Positions 19,819 to 27,601 of a DNA stretch of 64,000 nt are shown in pieces. The notes under the pieces were generated by a model, which was given only the letters and a program-made list of their open reading frames with translations, had not been told where the DNA came from and searched no databases. Every line of letters begins with the position of its first letter. Within the stretch, counting starts at the first letter, position 1. Position numbers and translations under genes: made by a program. Where the stretch lies: positions 62,001-126,000 of the forward strand of contig NZ_JABFCZ010000017.1 in NCBI RefSeq assembly GCF_014692675.1, written 5' to 3'. The stretch is from Roseibium aggregatum. GTDB lineage: Bacteria > Pseudomonadota > Alphaproteobacteria > Rhizobiales > Stappiaceae.

Positions 19819-21378
19819 ATGGGAGGCGTTTTGACAGCCGGCCAGATGCTGGCCGCACAGGCGCGCGTGCAACCGGATCGCATCGGCGCGCGCGATCTCG
19901 AACGGCAGATGACTTTCCGGGAATGGAATGGCCGGGCATGCCGACTGGCCAACGGATTGCTGGGCCTGGGGTTGTCCAAGGGCGACCGGGTCGCGGTCTT
20001 TGCCTACAACCGGGTCGAGTGGGCCGAAATCTACGTTGCCGTTGCAAAGGCCGGCCTGATCGCGGTTCCGGTCAATTTCCGTCTGACCGGGCCCGAAGCG
20101 CGTTACATCTGCACCGACTGCGCTGTTCGTGCCGTCATCGCCGAAGAGGCCCTGTGCGACCTCGTGGAGGGGATCCGCGATGATCTGGCTGTGCCAGGCG
20201 ATTGCTACATCCTGATCAGCGACAGGCAAAAGGCCGGTTGGCGGTCTTACGAAGCCGTGATTGCAACCGGTGGGCAAGGGGAACCCGGCACGGACGTTTC
20301 CCCGGACGATACCTGGTGCCTCATGTACACTTCGGGCACGACCGGAAATCCCAAGGGAGCGATCCGCAGTCACCGCGGCATGGCGATGCTGGCGCTGATG
20401 ACCGAAGTGGAACTCGGGTTGAAGCGGCGTGACGATGCGCTCCTGGTCATGCCGATGTGTCATGCAAATTCGCTCAACTTCTTTACCGCCTTTCTCTGCA
20501 TCGGCGCGACGGTCACCGTCTTTTCGCGCGCCAATTTCGATCCTGCGCTTTGCCTGAGGACGATCGGCGAAAAGGGCGTCACCTTCTCTTCGCTCACACC
20601 GACCCATTTCATGATGCTGCTGGATGTTCCGGAGGTCGACCGTGGCGCGGCCGGTTTCGACCGGGTCGAGAAACTCATGATCTCGTCGGCGCCGGCGCGG
20701 GCCGAAACCAAGCGTGCGGTCATGGAGATGTTTCCGAATTCCGGGCTCTTCGAGCTTTACGGATCGACGGAGGCCGGATGGGTGACGATGCTGCATCCCG
20801 ATGAGCAGTTCGATCATCTCGGCACTGTCGGACGCGAGATCGTGGGCTCCATGCCGATCCGTCTGCTGGACGATGACGGCAACGAGGTTGCAGACGGCAC
20901 GCCGGGCGAACTCTTTTCCTGCGGGCCCTATTGTTTTGAAGGCTACTGGAACCTGCCCGAAAAGACGGCCGAGGCATTCCGGGGCGACTTCATGACCGTA
21001 GGCGACATGGCGCTCAGGGACGCCGAAGGATACATCCGCCTGATCGACCGCAAGAAGAACATGATTATTACCGGCGGCGAGAACGTCTATCCGACCGAGG
21101 TCGAGGCGGTCCTGGCCGGGCACCCCGAGGTCAAGGATGTCGCGGTGGTGGGGCGGCCGGACGACAAATGGGGCGAGCTGGTCGCAGCCGCCGTGGTCCG
21201 GCGCGACGGCTCCACGCTCACGGCGGAGGAGCTGATCGCATGGTCGCGCGATCGCCTGGCCGGCTACAAGCGGCCGCGTGCCGTGATCTTCCTGACACCC
21301 GATGAGATGCCGCGGAACCAGACCGGCAAGATCCTTCACCGTGTCCTGCGGGACATGCTGGCTGAACACGCGCACTGA
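19819..21378 (+). CDS. AMP-dependent acyl-CoA synthetase/ligase
   Basis: A 519-residue ANL-superfamily enzyme that activates a carboxylic acid to its CoA thioester via an acyl-AMP. The ATG at 19819 is chosen because GGGAGGG lies eight bases upstream; a GTG two codons earlier is too close. Motifs: the P-loop YTSGTTGNPKGAIRSH, LYGSTEAGW (A5), GDMALRDAEGYIRLIDRKK (A7-A8), GGENVYPTEVE and the catalytic Lys motif NQTGKILHR (A10). The fold does not give the acid. The next gene is a ThDP lyase, so a 2-hydroxy acid is a reasonable guess. Confidence 0.9.
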   Translation: MGGVLTAGQMLAAQARVQPDRIGARDLERQMTFREWNGRACRLANGLLGLGLSKGDRVAVFAYNRVEWAEIYVAVAKAGLIAVPVNFRLTGPEARYICTDCAVRAVIAEEALCDLVEGIRDDLAVPGDCYILISDRQKAGWRSYEAVIATGGQGEPGTDVSPDDTWCLMYTSGTTGNPKGAIRSHRGMAMLALMTEVELGLKRRDDALLVMPMCHANSLNFFTAFLCIGATVTVFSRANFDPALCLRTIGEKGVTFSSLTPTHFMMLLDVPEVDRGAAGFDRVEKLMISSAPARAETKRAVMEMFPNSGLFELYGSTEAGWVTMLHPDEQFDHLGTVGREIVGSMPIRLLDDDGNEVADGTPGELFSCGPYCFEGYWNLPEKTAEAFRGDFMTVGDMALRDAEGYIRLIDRKKNMIITGGENVYPTEVEAVLAGHPEVKDVAVVGRPDDKWGELVAAAVVRRDGSTLTAEELIAWSRDRLAGYKRPRAVIFLTPDEMPRNQTGKILHRVLRDMLAEHAH

Positions 21379-21417
21379 CCCGCGCGCCGCGGACCCCTTT
21401 CCCGAGGAGAGAATGAA

Positions 21418-23145
21418 ATGACCGACGTGCAGGACTTGAACCGCGACGAGGACAGCGTTGCAGCCTGGATCGCCCATGTGCTGAAGACGCGCGGTGTCGA
21501 CAGGGTCTTCGGGTTGCAGGGCGGACATATCCAGCCGATCTGGGACCACCTGGCGCGAAAGGGAATACAGATCATCGATGTCCGCGACGAAGGCGCGGCC
21601 GTGCACATGGCGCATGCCCATGGCGAACTGACCGGGCAACTGGGCGTCGCGATGGTGACGGCCGGGCCGGGTGTCACGAACTGCGTGACCGGTGTCGCCA
21701 ATGCCTCCCTCGCGCGCGTTCCCCTGCTGCTGATCGGCGGATGTACATCGCGCCCGCAGGCCAACATGGGTCCGTTGCAGGACATCCCCCATGTCGAAAT
21801 CCTGAAACCCGTGTCGCGATATTGTCGCACCGCGCGGGTGCCCGAACAGGTCATTCGTGAGCTTGACGAGGCTATTGCCCGGGCTGAAGGAGACCTGGAT
21901 GAACCCGGCCCCTCCTATATCGAGGTGCCGACCGACGTGTTGCGCTCGCGGGTCGGGGCAAACCTGATACCGCAGGACTGGATTGCACCCAAATTCCGCC
22001 GCCGTCCGATGCCCGAGGCCGAGCGGGTCGCGGAAGCGGTCGAGGCGATCCGGGCCGCCAAACGTCCACTGGTCGTCAGTGGCCGGGGCGCACGCGGCAC
22101 AAGCACGGAGCTGGTTCGCTTCCTGGATGCGACAGACGCGCTTTATCTCGATACCCAGGAAAGCCGGGGGCTCGTGCCGCCCGGACATCTCTCGGTGGTC
22201 GGCGCCGTTCGCGCGGCTGCCATGGCCCAGGCCGATCTTGTCATCACGTTGGGACGAAAGCTCGACTATCAGCTCGGCTTCGGCTCTCCTGCGGTCTTTC
22301 CCGACGCACGCTTCATCCGCATCGCCGATACAGCCGGAGAACTCGTCGATAATAGGCGGGGGGATCCCGAGATCCTCGCCGCGGTGGATCTCGCCCTGGA
22401 TGCGCTCACGGACGCATTGGGTAATGATACAGGAACACGCGATGCAGCATGGATCGACGGGTTGCGCGAGAAGCATCGCGAACGGATCGCCAGGGGACGG
22501 GAAACTCCGGTTCCGGAGCGTGGGTCCGACGGCAAGATTCATCCCATGGCGATCTTCGAGGCGTTGCGAAGCACGGCGGATCCCGACTACATCGCCATTG
22601 CAGATGGCGGCGATCTGCTGAGCTTTGCCCGGGTCGGACTGGAAGCGCGAACCTACATGGACGCAGGCGCCTTCGGATGTCTCGGGGTCGGGGTTCCTTT
22701 CGCCGTCGCAGCCGCTCTCGCCTTTCCTGAGCGGCAGGTTATCTCTGTCAACGGCGATGGAGCCTACGGCATCAACGCGATGGAAATCGACACGGCGGTG
22801 CGCCATGGGGCCAGGGCGGTTTTCATCATCTCCAATAATGCCGCCTGGAACATCGAACGCTACGACCAGGAGGTGAATTACGGGGGCAGGGTCGTTGGAA
22901 CGACCCTGCGACACAGCGATTATGCCGCAATGGCTCGTGCCCTGGGTGCTCATGGTGAACGGGTCGAGGATCCCGCCGATCTCAAGGAAGCCATTTCGCG
23001 CGCACTTGCCAATGCGCCCGCCGTGATCGACGTCTTAACGTCCCAGGGCGCAATTTCGTCGGACGCGACGAAAGGCCTGGGCTTCGTGCCCGACTACCAG
23101 GCCCTGACCGCCTGGGACGAGGCCGAACGCAAGCGACGATCGTAA
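21418..23145 (+). CDS. thiamine-diphosphate enzyme, possible 2-hydroxyacyl-CoA lyase/acetolactate-synthase-like
   Basis: A 575-residue ThDP enzyme with the three-domain pyruvate-oxidase-like fold. Glu58 in [16 protein letters not shown] is the cofactor-activating glutamate. [20 protein letters not shown] is the conserved PYR-domain segment, and [14 protein letters not shown] to ISNNAAWN is the GDG-N-N metal/ThDP motif. Family alternatives are acetolactate synthase-like, oxalyl-CoA decarboxylase or 2-hydroxyacyl-CoA lyase. Pairing with an acyl-CoA ligase 39 bases upstream favours a CoA-thioester lyase that cleaves a 2-hydroxyacyl-CoA to formyl-CoA plus an aldehyde or ketone. The exact reaction is inference. 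Confidence 0.75.
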   Translation: MTDVQDLNRDEDSVAAWIAHVLKTRGVDRVFGLQGGHIQPIWDHLARKGIQIIDVRDEGAAVHMAHAHGELTGQLGVAMVTAGPGVTNCVTGVANASLARVPLLLIGGCTSRPQANMGPLQDIPHVEILKPVSRYCRTARVPEQVIRELDEAIARAEGDLDEPGPSYIEVPTDVLRSRVGANLIPQDWIAPKFRRRPMPEAERVAEAVEAIRAAKRPLVVSGRGARGTSTELVRFLDATDALYLDTQESRGLVPPGHLSVVGAVRAAAMAQADLVITLGRKLDYQLGFGSPAVFPDARFIRIADTAGELVDNRRGDPEILAAVDLALDALTDALGNDTGTRDAAWIDGLREKHRERIARGRETPVPERGSDGKIHPMAIFEALRSTADPDYIAIADGGDLLSFARVGLEARTYMDAGAFGCLGVGVPFAVAAALAFPERQVISVNGDGAYGINAMEIDTAVRHGARAVFIISNNAAWNIERYDQEVNYGGRVVGTTLRHSDYAAMARALGAHGERVEDPADLKEAISRALANAPAVIDVLTSQGAISSDATKGLGFVPDYQALTAWDEAERKRRS

Positions 23146-23190
23146 CCCTCACGTTTCGAAAAGATTACCGGGAAGTTCCATATCCCGTTC

Positions 23191-24840
23191 TCACACGCGT
23201 ATCGGAAATGACGCTGTCGCCCGGCCGGGTCCGGTTGCCTGCACTTTCGCGAAGTCCAGACCGAATTTCTGCAGATACTTGCGCAGCCGGTCGGAGTCGT
23301 TGCCGCTGCTTTTCTTCTGCCGAGAGTTGGCAAACAGGCGGCGGCCGGCCTCGCTGAGGGTTTTGCTTTCCCGGCAGACGGCGAGAACGTAGTCGAGCTG
23401 GACCGCATCGAACGGGTCGAGACCTGCGGCCTCGTCCGCGCCAAGGACGTCCGTCAACGTCGCGCCCGGACCGGAGGCGGGTTCTGCCTGCCGCCAGGCG
23501 GCGCGAAGGCGTTCGATCTCCCGGAGCACCGTTTCCTCGTTGATCCGGCCCTTCGGTGCGAGTGTCGCCATGCGGGTGATCGAGGCCGACAGGTCGCGGA
23601 AGTTCGCGACCCAGCGCGACTGAGGATCCTGGGCAAAGCTCAGGTAACGCTGCAGGGCTTCCTTGTTGAAAGTGACGTTCTGGCCTTCGGCCTCGCGGAT
23701 GCGGCGCAATTCGTAGTCGATGTTGGGCTCGATATCCTCTCGGCGGTCGCGCAGCGCCGGCAGATGGAAGGTCCACAGGTTGAGCCGGGCGAACAGGTCC
23801 TCCCGGAAGCGTCCGCGCTGCACCTCCTCGGCAAGGTCGCGATTGGTGCCTGCCAGAAGCTGGAAATCGGACTCCGTGTCCCTGTCCGACCCGACCGGCA
23901 GAAAGCGCCGTTCCTCGATGGCACGCAGGCACATGGCCTGCTCGTCAAGGCCGAGTTCGCCGATCTCGTCGAGGAACAGCAGCCCCTTGTCGGCGGCCTT
24001 CATCAATCCGGGACGGTCGGAGAGGGCGCCGGTAAAGGCACCGCGCACATGGCCGAACAGGGTCGACATGGCCTGGTCGCCCCTGAGTGTGGCGCAATTG
24101 ACCTCGATGAAGTCGCCCGTGAGCTGGCGTTGCGCTTTCTTGAGCTCGAAGATCCTCTTGGCGAGCTGGGATTTTCCGGCCCCGGTCGGTCCGATCAGGA
24201 GCACCGGCGCACGGGAGCGGATCGCGACGTTCTCGATCTCGTCGATCATCGCGTTGAAGGTCGCATTGCGCGTCTCTATGCCGGATTTCAGAAACGATGT
24301 GGCCTGGTCGCGCTCGGCGGCAAAGCGGGTCGCGATCTGGTCGTAGCGGGAAAGATCGAGGTCGATGATCGAGTGATGGCCGGCATAGTCCGGTTCCTCT
24401 CCGTCGGTTTCCCGCGAAGTCGGCGGCGACAGCTGCAGCAGGCGTCCGGGAATGAAATTGGCCTCGGTCAGCAGGAACCAGCAGATCTGGGCGACGTGGG
24501 TGCCGGTCGTGATGTTGACCAGATAGTCCTCCCGCTCCGGATCGAACGGATAGGCGGACGCGAAGTCGCGCATGGCCGTGTACATTTCGGCGAAGTCCCA
24601 GGGATCCTTCACGTCCATCTGGTGCAGGCGGACTTCGGTCGCCGGCGACACCTGGCCGATTTCAGTTGCGACGCGTTCGGCAAGACGCAGCCAGTTGCTG
24701 TCATGGATCAGCTCGAACCGGTCGATGAAAAGCCCGTCCTGTTGGCAGAGGCCGATGGACGGCCTCCATCTGGCGCGCTTGTTCTTCCCGCCCGCATCGA
24801 GAACCGTTCCGAGAAATCCAATGGCGACACGCCGGCGCAT
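23191..24840 (-). CDS. rtcR: sigma-54-dependent activator of RNA repair, RtcR
   Basis: A 549-residue bacterial enhancer-binding protein. The N-terminal RtcR sensor domain (residues 1-180, with VAIGFLGTVLDAGGKNKRAR and YLVNITTGTHVAQICWFLL) is a CARF-like fold. In Salmonella it is known to respond to tRNA fragments with 2',3'-cyclic phosphate ends. The AAA+ domain has Walker A GPTGAGKS (217-224), the sigma-54 contact GAFTGA (267-272), Walker B LLFLDE (287-292) and R-finger region FREDLFARLN. A C-terminal Fis-type DNA-binding part ends the protein. The start is set at the family MRRRVAIGFLG. It is divergent from rsr, whose -24/-12 promoter it should activate. Confidence 0.95.
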   Translation of the reverse strand: MRRRVAIGFLGTVLDAGGKNKRARWRPSIGLCQQDGLFIDRFELIHDSNWLRLAERVATEIGQVSPATEVRLHQMDVKDPWDFAEMYTAMRDFASAYPFDPEREDYLVNITTGTHVAQICWFLLTEANFIPGRLLQLSPPTSRETDGEEPDYAGHHSIIDLDLSRYDQIATRFAAERDQATSFLKSGIETRNATFNAMIDEIENVAIRSRAPVLLIGPTGAGKSQLAKRIFELKKAQRQLTGDFIEVNCATLRGDQAMSTLFGHVRGAFTGALSDRPGLMKAADKGLLFLDEIGELGLDEQAMCLRAIEERRFLPVGSDRDTESDFQLLAGTNRDLAEEVQRGRFREDLFARLNLWTFHLPALRDRREDIEPNIDYELRRIREAEGQNVTFNKEALQRYLSFAQDPQSRWVANFRDLSASITRMATLAPKGRINEETVLREIERLRAAWRQAEPASGPGATLTDVLGADEAAGLDPFDAVQLDYVLAVCRESKTLSEAGRRLFANSRQKKSSGNDSDRLRKYLQKFGLDFAKVQATGPGRATASFPIRV

Positions 24841-24989
24841 GAGATTATCCAAAATTATAAATAAGAATAGAAATATATCACTAATTAGGATTTTTTGACC
24901 AGTGGGTTGTGTGGCCAAAATTGCGAAAAATTTTATTATGATAATAATATCATATAGATAAGAGAATTTCTGCTTTTCGTTCCAGCGTT

Positions 24990-25005
24990 TGGCACAGCGC
25001 TTGAA
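24990..25005 (+). promoter_or_regulatory. sigma-54 (-24/-12) promoter of the rsr-rtcB operon
   Basis: TGGCAC, five bases, then TTGAA matches the RpoN consensus TGGCAC-N5-TTGC with one deviation at the -12 element. It lies 30 bases before the rsr start codon. The upstream AT-rich stretch 24841-24989 includes AAAATTGCGAAAAATTTT, a possible part of the RtcR enhancer. A sigma-54 promoter is what an RtcR-controlled operon requires. Confidence 0.85.
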
Positions 25006-25035
25006 ATCAAGGGTGCAAACGAAAGGATTGGAACG

Positions 25036-26592
25036 ATGGCGAACAAGAGCATTTTCCGGTCGGTTCCCGGATCCCGGGTGCCCGCCACCGATACGGTGAA
25101 CCGCGAAGGCGCACCGGCCTACCAGATGAAACCCTACCAGGCGCTGGCCCAGCTGGCCGTGACCGGCACGTTCAACCGGACCTTCTATGCCGGTGCCGGC
25201 GAACAGCTGGACGAGGTAATGGACCTGGCCTGGCAGGTTCAGCCGGACTATCTGGCGAAGACCGCCGTCTATGCCTTTGAGCAGGGCCGGATGAAGGATA
25301 TGCCCGCGCTATTGCTGGCGGTTCTGTCGGCGATGGAAGGTGACGAATTCAACCGGGCGTTCCCGCGGATCGTCAGGAACGGCAAGATGCTGCGCACTTT
25401 CGTGCAGATGATCCGTTCGGGTGTCACGGGACGGAAGTCCCTGGGATCCCGTCCGAAGCGGCTGGTTCAGGCGTGGCTGGAAACCGCAAGCGACGAGCAG
25501 CTGATGCGCGCCGCCGTCGGCAATAGCCCGTCCCTGGCGGATGTCATCAAGATGGTGCACCCGAAGCCGAAATGCAGGTCCCGGGAAGCCTTCTTCGGCT
25601 ACCTGATCGGCAAGCCCTATGAAGTCGGTGCCCTGCCGGAGGTCGTGAAGGCGTTCGAAGCGTTCAAGCGCGACAGGACGCTGCCGGTTCCCGACGTTCC
25701 GTTCCAGATGCTGACCGCACTGGAACTGACGAAGGAGCACTGGGTCCAGATCGCGCAAAAGGCCGGCTGGCAGATGTTGCGGCAGAACCTGAACACCTTC
25801 GCCCGCAACGGCGTCTACCAGGTCCCGGGCTTTACCCGGATGATCGCCGATCGCCTGCGCGACCGCGACACCATCCGCCGGGCGGGCGTCTTGCCCTACC
25901 AGGTGATGGTGGCCTGCCAGTACGCCGACCAGGGCGTGCCCTACGAGGTCTATGACGCCTTGCAGGAGGCACTGGAAATCGCACTGGAACTGGTGCCGAA
26001 GGTCGAGGGCCGTGTGGTCGTCTGCCCGGATGTGTCCGGCTCGATGCAGTCTCCCGTGACGGGATACCGTCAAGGCGCGACCACGGCGGTGCGCTGTGTC
26101 GATGTGGCGGCGCTGGTTGCCGCGGCGATGCTGCGCACCAATCCGGACACGGTCGTTTTGCCGTTCGAACGGACGGTGGTCGATGTGCGCCTGAACCCGC
26201 GCGACTCGGTGCTGACCAACGCCGCCAAGCTGGCGTCGGTGGGCGGCGGCGGAACCAACTGTTCCGCACCGCTGGAACGGCTGGTTGAACAACGGGCGCA
26301 GGTCGACGTGGTCGTTTTCGTCTCCGACAACCAGTCGTGGTTGGACGCCGCCAGGTCGCGGTATCAGGGAACGGGCATGATGGGAAACTGGCATAAACTG
26401 AAGGTGCTGAACCCGAAAGCGAAACTGGTTTGCATCGATATTCAGCCCGACACGACCTCCCAGGCCGTGGAACGTGCGGACATCCTGAATGTCGGCGGTT
26501 TCTCCGACCAGGTGTTCACGGCGATCGCGCAGATGGTCGACGGTGGAAGTTCCAAGGAATGGACCCGGATGATCAACGCGGTTGAACTCTGA
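25036..26592 (+). CDS. rsr: TROVE-domain RNA-binding protein, bacterial Ro60 orthologue (Rsr)
   Basis: A 518-residue Ro60-like protein. The N-terminal TROVE HEAT-repeat ring (about residues 25-320, starting NREGAPAYQMKPYQALAQLA) binds Y RNA on its outer surface and misfolded RNA ends in its hole. The C-terminal vWA domain has an intact MIDAS, D332-x-S334-x-S336 in PDVSGSMQS, then GGGTNCSAPL and FVSDNQSW. In other bacteria Rsr binds Y RNAs and tethers them to PNPase or to RNA-repair enzymes. Here its gene is followed directly by an array of Y-like RNAs and rtcB, all on the same strand behind a sigma-54 promoter. Confidence 0.95.
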   Translation: MANKSIFRSVPGSRVPATDTVNREGAPAYQMKPYQALAQLAVTGTFNRTFYAGAGEQLDEVMDLAWQVQPDYLAKTAVYAFEQGRMKDMPALLLAVLSAMEGDEFNRAFPRIVRNGKMLRTFVQMIRSGVTGRKSLGSRPKRLVQAWLETASDEQLMRAAVGNSPSLADVIKMVHPKPKCRSREAFFGYLIGKPYEVGALPEVVKAFEAFKRDRTLPVPDVPFQMLTALELTKEHWVQIAQKAGWQMLRQNLNTFARNGVYQVPGFTRMIADRLRDRDTIRRAGVLPYQVMVACQYADQGVPYEVYDALQEALEIALELVPKVEGRVVVCPDVSGSMQSPVTGYRQGATTAVRCVDVAALVAAAMLRTNPDTVVLPFERTVVDVRLNPRDSVLTNAAKLASVGGGGTNCSAPLERLVEQRAQVDVVVFVSDNQSWLDAARSRYQGTGMMGNWHKLKVLNPKAKLVCIDIQPDTTSQAVERADILNVGGFSDQVFTAIAQMVDGGSSKEWTRMINAVEL

Positions 26593-26599
26593 AAATACG

Positions 26600-26623
26600 C
26601 CCCGGCGGAATCCGCTGCCGGGG
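26600..26623 (+). terminator. hairpin after rsr
   Basis: A CCCCGGC/GCCGGGG stem with an internal loop, eight bases after the rsr stop. No U-tract follows, so it may be an RNA-processing or 3'-stabilising structure between the rsr mRNA and the first Y-like RNA rather than a full terminator. Confidence 0.5.
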
Positions 26624-26628
26624 TGGGA

Positions 26629-26855
26629 AATCGAAGGAAGACATGCCGAATGCGGACGGAACTACAGGCTGTAACCCTCCAGGTTGCGGGTTCGAATCCC
26701 GTCGGGTCCACCACATTCACCTGCGCTACCGCCATTGGCTACTTGAGCGCAGGTTTCGGAGCAGGACGATGTCCCCGCTCCGCCGTTTATGGGCCCGTAG
26801 CTCAAAGGTAGAGCAGGTGTTTCGTTGGAACTTGTCGGCTTGTCTTTCTTCGATT
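26629..26855 (+). ncRNA. Y-like RNA unit 1 (YrlA-type, tRNA-mimic with encoded CCA)
   Basis: The ends (26629-26649 and 26835-26855) pair over 21 positions with one U-U mismatch and one G-U. Inside comes the Y core: CCGAATGC on the 5' side, CTTGTCGG on the 3' side, and an inner helix ACGGAAC/GTTTCGT. Between the inner strands is a circularly permuted tRNA: T arm GCGGG-TTCGAAT-CCCGT, then acceptor 3' strand CGGGTCC (26703-26709) with discriminator A and CCA. Two extra hairpins follow, then acceptor 5' strand GGGCCCG (26791-26797) and a D arm with GCTC/GAGC. The Y stem takes the place of the anticodon arm. The helices are read directly; identity as a Y RNA rests on the CGAATGC...TTGTCG signature and position beside rsr. 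Confidence 0.85.
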
Positions 26856-26875
26856 GGAAATTTGAACCGTCAGGG

Positions 26876-26949
26876 ATCGGCGGCGGCGAATGCATGGGGA
26901 ACTACATCGAGGAAGATGGCATCCCCGTTCCTTGTCGCCGCCGCCCGAT
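26876..26949 (+). ncRNA. Y-like RNA unit 2 (minimal, no tRNA module)
   Basis: A 74-base unit. Its ends pair through a 14-base GC-rich stem with one bulge (ATCGGCGGCGGCGA with its complement before 26949). The Y core GGCGAATGC/CTTGTCGCC is present with an inner helix ATGGGG/CCCCGT. Only a short loop containing AACTACA and a CATC/GATG hairpin closes it. It lacks T, D and acceptor arms, so it is a simple Ro60-binding Y stem. Confidence 0.75.
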
Positions 26950-26950
26950 A

Positions 26951-27073
26951 GCCGGACCGAATGCAGGTGAAACTACATCGTGTCGCGGGTTCGAGCCCCG
27001 CCGGGCCTTTTTCAAGGTTCGTAGCTCAGTCGGTAGAGCAGGTCAGCGTTTCATCGGACCCTTGTCGGTGCCG
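26951..27073 (+). ncRNA. Y-like RNA unit 3 (compact YrlA-type tRNA mimic)
   Basis: About 123 bases. Y core ACCGAATGCAGGTGAAAC on the 5' side resembles the Ro-binding strand of animal Y RNAs and pairs with GTTTCAT plus CTTGTCGGT on the 3' side; the outer stem has one bulge. The enclosed module is a compact permuted tRNA. It has T arm GCGGG-TTCGAGC-CCCGC (26985-27001), acceptor CGGGCCT (27002-27008) closed by a six-base loop onto AGGTTCG (27015-27021), and D arm TAGCTCAGTCGGTAGAGCA. All seven acceptor pairs form, two of them G-U. Confidence 0.85.
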
Positions 27074-27121
27074 TTGGCGGAAGACCCGGGCCCCGGCCCG
27101 GAACATGGAAGAAATGAACAG

Positions 27122-27252
27122 CGTGGCGAATGCCAGGTGGAACTACAGCTCCATGAAGGGGGCAATCCGGGAGGTTCGACTCCTCCCCTTGCTGGCGCTC
27201 TTTGGCATGGGCGGGATCCCCGATGGTTTCATCGCACTCTTGTCGCCACACG
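27122..27252 (+). ncRNA. Y-like RNA unit 4 (tRNA module degenerate)
   Basis: About 131 bases. Outer stem GTGGCGA/TCGCCAC, Y core GGCGAATGC...CTTGTCGCC, and an eight-pair inner helix GGTGGAAC/GTTTCATC with wobbles. A T arm GGAGG-TTCGACT-CCTCC is clear. Acceptor strands CCCTTGC and GCATGGG pair with one mismatch. A stem GCTCC/GGGGC precedes the T arm. I cannot see a normal D arm, so this mimic is partly eroded or differently built. Confidence 0.72.
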
Positions 27253-27263
27253 AATTGATAACC

Positions 27264-27393
27264 GCGGCGAATGCCTGCGGGACTACAGGGTAGAGCGCCC
27301 GGTCTTTCGGGACCGGGAGGTCGGGTGTTCAAATCACCCCTTCACCGATGGTGGAGTGGCTCAGGAAAATGTCCCGCATCCCCTTGTCGCCGC
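27264..27393 (+). ncRNA. Y-like RNA unit 5 (tRNA mimic permuted in the D loop)
   Basis: Outer stem GCGGCGA/TCGCCGC, Y core with CGAATGC and CTTGTCG, inner helix TGCGGGAC/GTCCCGCA (8 pairs). The enclosed module is a full cloverleaf in permuted order. It has D stem 3' strand GAGC (27293-27296), an anticodon-like stem CCCGGTC/GACCGGG, a five-base variable region and T arm GGGTG-TTCAAAT-CACCC. Acceptor CTTCACC (27340-27346) loops by three bases to GGTGGAG (27350-27356), then D stem 5' strand GCTC. The Y stem therefore interrupts the D loop. The anticodon-like arm has 7 pairs and a 6-base loop, so it is not a decoding tRNA. Confidence 0.82.
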
Positions 27394-27408
27394 ACTCGAT
27401 TTTTCGCA

Positions 27409-27571
27409 GGACGAATGCCTGCGGGACTACAGGTAGACGCAGCCCGTTCATGCGGGTGGGCCAGGGTTATGGTCTCGTTTTCGGGACTATGACTGAGAGC
27501 CGTGAGGGTCCAAGTCCCTCCCGGGCGAAAGCACGGTGGCGGAATAAACGTCCCGCATTTCCTTGTCGTCC
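27409..27571 (+). ncRNA. Y-like RNA unit 6 (class II tRNA-Leu-like mimic permuted in the D loop)
   Basis: Outer stem GGACGA/TCGTCC, Y core CGAATGC and CTTGTCG, inner helix TGCGGGAC/GTCCCGCA shared with unit 5. Inside are GGTAGACGCAG (3' part of a tRNA-Leu D arm), a CCCG/CGGG anticodon-like hairpin, and a 12-pair variable arm (27466-27477 with 27482-27493, TTTT loop). T arm GAGGG-TCCAAGT-CCCTC and an acceptor with one mismatch follow, then GTGGCGGAATA, the tRNA-Leu-like 5' D-arm half. The Y stem again splits the D loop. The unit ends 30 bases before the rtcB start codon. Confidence 0.8.
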
Positions 27572-27601
27572 GACCGGGATTTGAACGCAGGATTAGGAAC
27601 G

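Noticed and set aside
19801..22953. A 1050-codon minus-strand open frame
   Set aside because: It is antisense to the acyl-CoA ligase and ThDP enzyme genes, whose motifs are intact; high GC makes long shadow frames.
26640..26713. A normal tRNA gene (T arm and CCA with a GTA-like word)
   Set aside because: There is no acceptor 5' strand or D arm upstream. The matching strands lie downstream, so it is the permuted half of Y unit 1.
26825..27436. A 203-codon open frame and several shorter ones across the rsr-rtcB gap
   Set aside because: They cross unit boundaries, encode nothing recognisable and disagree with each other. The paired stems and T arms explain the conservation better.
26640..27571. 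Possible CRISPR array, suggested by the recurring CGAATGC and ACTACA words
   Set aside because: The repeated words are too short and variable and lie in paired stems around tRNA-like arms. Spacing runs irregularly from about 70 to 170 bases and no cas gene is near.
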